Both the position numbers and the translations under genes were made by a program. From positions 1,364,001-1,428,000 of the forward strand of contig NC_011726.1 in NCBI RefSeq assembly GCF_000021805.1: a DNA stretch of 64,000 bases, in the 5' to 3' direction. Position 1 is the first letter of the stretch, and every line of letters starts with the position of its first letter. This document shows, one piece after another, positions 62,405 to 64,000 of this stretch. The notes under the pieces are model-generated. The model was not told the origin of the DNA. It saw nothing but the letters and a program-made list of their open reading frames with translations, and did no database searches. This DNA is from Rippkaea orientalis PCC 8801 (GTDB lineage: Bacteria; Cyanobacteriota; Cyanobacteriia; Cyanobacteriales; Microcystaceae).

Positions 62405-63238
62405 CTTAATACTTTGTTGAACTTGTTCAATATCTAAAGCTAAAGCTTGTGCTATTTGTTCGAGACTTAAACCTAAAGCCAATAAAGGAGGAATAGCGTT
62501 TAATTTAGCCATTAATTCTCCCTCTTGTCGTCCCTGTTCAATACCTTGTTCAATACCTTGTTCAATACCTTGTTCAATACCTTGTTCAATACCTTCTGCT
62601 AAAGCTTCTTGATAGACTTTGGTTTCTTTTAAATCATTTAAACTAAACATGGCTTCTATCTCCTGACGATTCATTTTAGGTAATTTATAAATCAGAATAG
62701 TCTCGATTAATTCTAAAATATCTTGCTTCTGTAAAGTATCTGTTAATTGTTGTCTGACTTGTTCAATCAGTTGTTTTCCCTGTTCTAAGGTGTTTGGTTC
62801 TGATTCTAGGATTAATTGTAACACTTTTACCCCAAGAGAATCCCCTTGACCTAATTGATTGAGATAATAACAGTTAATTCGGCCTGAGTCAAAGAACTCT
62901 TGATAACGAAACTTAGGACTATTTTCGATTTCTGGGTTAGGATAAATGACCACCCCTTGCCAGTTATTGCTTAACTCACTTTGATGAAAATAGAGGAAGA
63001 TTTCACTAAAAAAGCGAGAGTAAAATCGTTCATCTTTCTGAAATTGTACCTCAACAAAGTAAATTGGGTCATTAATAGAATCTGGAATAAATACTCCATC
63101 TAAACGGAAAGCGAGTTGTTTAACTTCTACTGAGGAAAATTGATAATGGTTAACGGTGTCAGCAGGGAGATTCAATAACTCAAAAAAGCATTGAGGAAAG
63201 GTTTGAAAGAGACGATAGAATATACTGTCAGTTTTCAC
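62396..63238 (-). CDS. DUF2887 (Rpn-family, PD-(D/E)xK-like) protein
   Basis: A 280-residue protein common in cyanobacteria and related to recombination-promoting (Rpn) nuclease-like proteins. The nuclease-like core is FRLDGVFIPDS and YFVEVQFQKDE (Asp and Glu-x-Gln positions). The C-terminal part carries a five-unit GIEQ array (about 216-235) encoded by 12-bp repeats, then a helical region LALGLSLEQIAQALALD. The start is GTG with GAGG upstream. It has a broken paralogue at 56607-57214. Target and activity are unproven. Confidence 0.85.
   Translation of the reverse strand: MKTDSIFYRLFQTFPQCFFELLNLPADTVNHYQFSSVEVKQLAFRLDGVFIPDSINDPIYFVEVQFQKDERFYSRFFSEIFLYFHQSELSNNWQGVVIYPNPEIENSPKFRYQEFFDSGRINCYYLNQLGQGDSLGVKVLQLILESEPNTLEQGKQLIEQVRQQLTDTLQKQDILELIETILIYKLPKMNRQEIEAMFSLNDLKETKVYQEALAEGIEQGIEQGIEQGIEQGIEQGRQEGELMAKLNAIPPLLALGLSLEQIAQALALDIEQVQQSIKKD
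62533..62592 (-). repeat. 12-bp tandem repeat inside the DUF2887 gene
   Basis: About five units of the form TTGTTCAATACC, each encoding one GIEQ tetrapeptide. Whole-codon units allow length change without frameshift. Confidence 0.85.
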
Positions 63239-63269
63239 TCATTACCTCATCCTAACTTGTAACTTCATA

Positions 63270-63290
63270 AAGGTGGGTATTGCCCACCTT
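63270..63290. repeat. Compact GGTGGG palindrome
   Basis: AAGGTGGG/CCCACCTT with a 5-nt loop, in the gap between two minus-strand genes. It shares the GGTGGG-ATTGCC motif with the 64-bp elements but lacks their middle. It could also serve as terminator of the bciB-type gene. Confidence 0.6.
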
Positions 63291-63297
63291 ACCAGAA

Positions 63298-64000
63298 TTA
63301 ATGCGTGGGTAATTGATATTGATTAACAATTCGCTTGGCATATTCAGGAACATGATCGGCTAATTTTTCAGGATGATTCCGCTTAAGATAAAGATAATTC
63401 CGAGTAAAATGAGAATCAATAGAAAACCGTGCATATTCTAATCCTTTCGGACCAATTTTTTCTATCACAACCCCCATTAATTTTGCTGCCCACATCGGCA
63501 AAGTCACTCCTTTATCATAGGCCGGAATACTTTGTTGTACCGCTTGTTTTCTATCCCCTTGAGAAATAACCGGTTTAGTGTCAATTTGTTCTTCAACTAA
63601 CGCTAACATTTCTCGTCCTGTTTCATTACGAACCATAATCCATTGCCAGCCAAATTCAGCCCCCATATAGCCCACCACGAGATCAGCTAAAGAGTTAACA
63701 TAATCAAAACAACTCATACAAGAAGGGGCAAAAACATCCTTGAGTTTATTGGTTTTTAAGCCAAAGAAAGGGACTTTTTCAATTGATCCATCTTCGTGTT
63801 TAAAATGCACTCGAAAATCCTGCATAAACTCGTAATGAATCACCGTCTCAGGAGACTTACTCGTCGTTTGTAGAAAGGTTTGTAACCCTTCACGAGTCAC
63901 ATTATCCACACAGGGAGTTCCTAAGATATAAAGCTTCTCTAAGCCTAATTTTTTCTCCACTGCGCGTAACGCTTGAATTTGACAGCCAACCCCAATCACT
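63298..64000 (-). CDS. bciB: BciB/HCAR-type ferredoxin-dependent chlorophyll reductase, 5' partial
   Basis: The C-terminal 234 residues of an FrhB/FdhB-family iron-sulfur flavoprotein; the gene runs off the right edge. GVGCQIQALRAVEKKLGLEK and LGTPCVDNVTREGLQTFL are typical of cyanobacterial 8-vinyl (divinyl) reductase of the Slr1923/BciB type and of plant 7-hydroxymethyl-chlorophyll a reductase. CMSCFDYVNSLADLVVGYMG supplies iron-sulfur ligands. The likely role is reduction of the 8-vinyl group in chlorophyll synthesis. I cannot separate BciB from HCAR without the rest. Confidence 0.75.
   Translation of the reverse strand, partial: VIGVGCQIQALRAVEKKLGLEKLYILGTPCVDNVTREGLQTFLQTTSKSPETVIHYEFMQDFRVHFKHEDGSIEKVPFFGLKTNKLKDVFAPSCMSCFDYVNSLADLVVGYMGAEFGWQWIMVRNETGREMLALVEEQIDTKPVISQGDRKQAVQQSIPAYDKGVTLPMWAAKLMGVVIEKIGPKGLEYARFSIDSHFTRNYLYLKRNHPEKLADHVPEYAKRIVNQYQLPTH

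Noticed and set aside
1-64000. tRNA, rRNA or cobalamin-riboswitch genes
   Set aside because: No T-loop-like GTTCGAATC blocks with paired arms and no rRNA-like stretch were seen by eye; a covariance-model scan would be needed to exclude them fully.

Overview
The window is chromosomal DNA of a cyanobacterium, most likely a unicellular Cyanothece/Crocosphaera/Rippkaea-type organism. The evidence is phycobilisome genes (a CpcS-type lyase and the CpcG rod-core linker), cytochrome b6f petL, Psb32, a divinyl-reductase/HCAR-type chlorophyll enzyme, a HisZ-dependent histidine pathway and very frequent HIP1 octamers (GCGATCGC). GC is low, by eye near 40 %. The species assignment is inference. I saw no rRNA, tRNA or CRISPR array.

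Layout. 1-7.7 kb is housekeeping: UbiB-family kinase (cut by the left edge), MscS channel with a DEP tail, cobH, psb32, two small envelope proteins and purH. 7.7-12.7 kb is accessory: a Uma2 protein with a 21-bp tandem repeat, a GC-richer cupin/SDR/SDR cluster, a DUF4062-like gene remnant and a second Uma2 gene. 12.7-21 kb has a DUF697 GTPase, a three-gene unit ending in an RNase H-like protein, decayed toxin genes (mazF and a RelE/ParE-like scrap), a cold-shock/DUF1294 protein, a DUF6679 gene with a strongly folded leader, and an SbmA/YddA-type ABC transporter. 21-25 kb has a membrane protein, a Ser/Thr kinase, a pilin-like protein and an HELGH metallopeptidase bracketed by two 64-bp palindromic elements. 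25-30 kb has a 114-bp direct repeat, an EF-G paralogue, a complete IS200/IS605 element (tnpA/tnpB) and an IS630 scrap.

30-38 kb has a LapA-like protein, a class A PBP, a dehalogenase-like hydrolase, petL (33 codons), a histone-deacetylase-family enzyme, a solo TnpB element and a GAF protein. 38-47.7 kb is a signalling block: FHA-PAS-GGDEF-EAL, a 1578-residue hybrid histidine kinase, and REC-PAS-GGDEF-EAL. 47.8-64 kb returns to core functions: RluE-type pseudouridine synthase, cpcS, cpcG, hisZ, an O-antigen-ligase/TPR protein, a P450, a GNAT enzyme with a broken DUF2887 gene, an FKBP, a GyrA/ParC-type topoisomerase subunit, a CheY-like regulator, a SpoIID protein, an intact DUF2887 gene and a right-truncated bciB-type gene.

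There is no single obvious new multi-gene machine. The best leads are the folded RNA leader upstream of the DUF6679 gene, the 64-bp mobile-looking palindromes, the duplicated 114-bp block before the EF-G paralogue, the HELGH protein, and TnpB elements whose ends lie at the start or stop of neighbouring genes. Several decayed genes (mazF, RelE-like, DUF4062-like, DUF2887, IS630) show an actively eroding accessory layer between core genes.
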